NCBI GenBank assembly: GCA_045587445.1
Contig: JAZNCH010000046.1
Coordinates: 1-7,643, forward strand
Source: RGIG1995 sp045587445
GTDB taxonomy: Bacteria; Bacillota; Clostridia; Oscillospirales; CAG-272
DNA: 7,643 nucleotides
Direction of reading: 5' to 3'
A program made the position numbers and the translations under genes. Shown piece after piece: positions 7,053 through 7,643 of this stretch (positions are counted from its first letter, which is position 1; each line of letters begins with the position of its first letter). The notes below the pieces were generated by a model, which saw only the letters and a program-made list of their open reading frames with translations, searched no databases and had not been told where the DNA came from.

Positions 7053-7625
7053 ATGGGAAAACCACTTGAAGGAATTAAAGTCGTTGACCTTACTACCTTC
7101 GTTGCCGCCCCTGTTGCTGCACGTATGCTTGGTGATATGGGTGCTGAAGTTATTAAAATCGAACACCCCAAAGGCGACGGTTGGAGAGAGTTTGGTATAA
7201 ACTTCAACGTCCGTTTCAACGACGATGAAAACCCTGTTTTCGATATATACAATTCGGGCAAAAAGTTGATTTCGATAAACTTGAAAAGTCCCGAAGGAAA
7301 AGAAATATTTTGGAAGCTTTTAGATGATGCCGACGTATTTGTAACAAACACACGTCCCGATGCCTTGAAGCGTCTCGGTCTTGCTTACGAAGACATCAAA
7401 GAACGCTATCCTAAGCTTATTTACGCTATCGTTCTTGGATACGGAGAAAACGGTCCCGATGCTGCAAAGCCCGCATTTGATACAACAGCATTCTGGGCAA
7501 GAACCGGTTTTGCCCGTGATATGTCCCCCCTTACCGATTCATATATTCCTATGACCTCTCCCTCCGGTGTTGGTGATACCGTTACCGCATACAATCTTAC
7601 AACTCAAATATGCGCCGCCCTCCTT
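7053..7625 (+). CDS. Second class III CoA-transferase, paralog of the upstream gene, 3' end missing
   Basis: The first 191 residues are present. By direct alignment they differ from the upstream paralog at about 32 positions (about 83% identity) with no gaps. All N-terminal hallmarks are kept: GIKVVDLTTFVAAP, GAEVIKIEHPKGDGWR, NSGKKLISINLKSPEGKE, and the catalytic aspartate in SPSGVGD (Asp175, same number as in the paralog). It should therefore be active if the rest is intact. Differences cluster at 47-57 (VGIGFNARFSS versus FGINFNVRFND) and 165-184, which may reflect a shift in substrate or partner subunit. AAGGAG ends 8 bases before ATG. The frame stays open to 7643, but codons after 7625 come from apparent adapter sequence and should not be read as protein. 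Confidence 0.93.
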
Positions 7626-7643
7626 AAGTCGGAGGCCAAGCGG
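7626..7643 (+). other. Probable sequencing-adapter remnant at contig end (artefact)
   Basis: The final 18 bases, AAGTCGGAGGCCAAGCGG, match the start of the MGI/BGI library adapter as I remember it. Similarity to the upstream CoA-transferase paralog stops exactly where this string begins: both genes read GCC CTC then a Leu codon, after which only the paralog continues with the expected Gly-Arg-Glu-Arg-Thr-Gly. It should be trimmed rather than annotated. Confidence 0.88.

Overview
The window looks like one end of a contig from a low-GC anaerobic Firmicute, most likely an uncultured gut clostridium. This rests on the A/T-rich intergenic DNA, strong AAGGAG-type ribosome binding sites, near-consensus sigma-A promoters, and a pairing of cell-surface proteins with thiolase and class III CoA-transferase genes. 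No gene allows a species call. The last 18 bases (7626-7643) match the MGI/BGI sequencing adapter as I remember it, so the biological sequence probably stops near 7625.

Left half (1-4254), cell surface. A secreted transglutaminase-like protein is encoded on the minus strand and runs off the left edge. It diverges from a two-gene plus-strand operon across a 225-bp region with one promoter facing each way. The operon encodes a single-pass membrane protein with three related beta-rich modules (unrecognised family) and, overlapping it by 11 bp, a membrane-anchored phosphodiester glycosidase (NAGPA-type) domain protein. A strong hairpin at 4258-4298 ends this operon and probably also the convergent thiolase gene.

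Right half (4356-7625), CoA metabolism. A thiolase on the minus strand diverges from tandem class III CoA-transferase genes on the plus strand. The 238-bp spacer holds two near-consensus promoters and a central palindrome that could be a shared operator. The CoA-transferase genes are a tandem duplication with a 1268-bp period. Their first 191 residues are about 83% identical, but a 42-bp seam before each copy is identical base for base. In the first copy the seam supplies the promoter -10 box. At the second copy the same bases encode the last two residues and stop codon of the first gene.

Functional links are inferred. The thiolase and CoA-transferases probably serve one acyl-CoA pathway whose substrate the sequence does not reveal; the CoA-transferase resembles the FldA/HadA (aryl- or 2-hydroxyacid) branch. 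The two membrane proteins probably act together outside the membrane on glycan or cell-envelope material. I saw no RNA genes, CRISPR arrays, insertion sequences or prophage genes.
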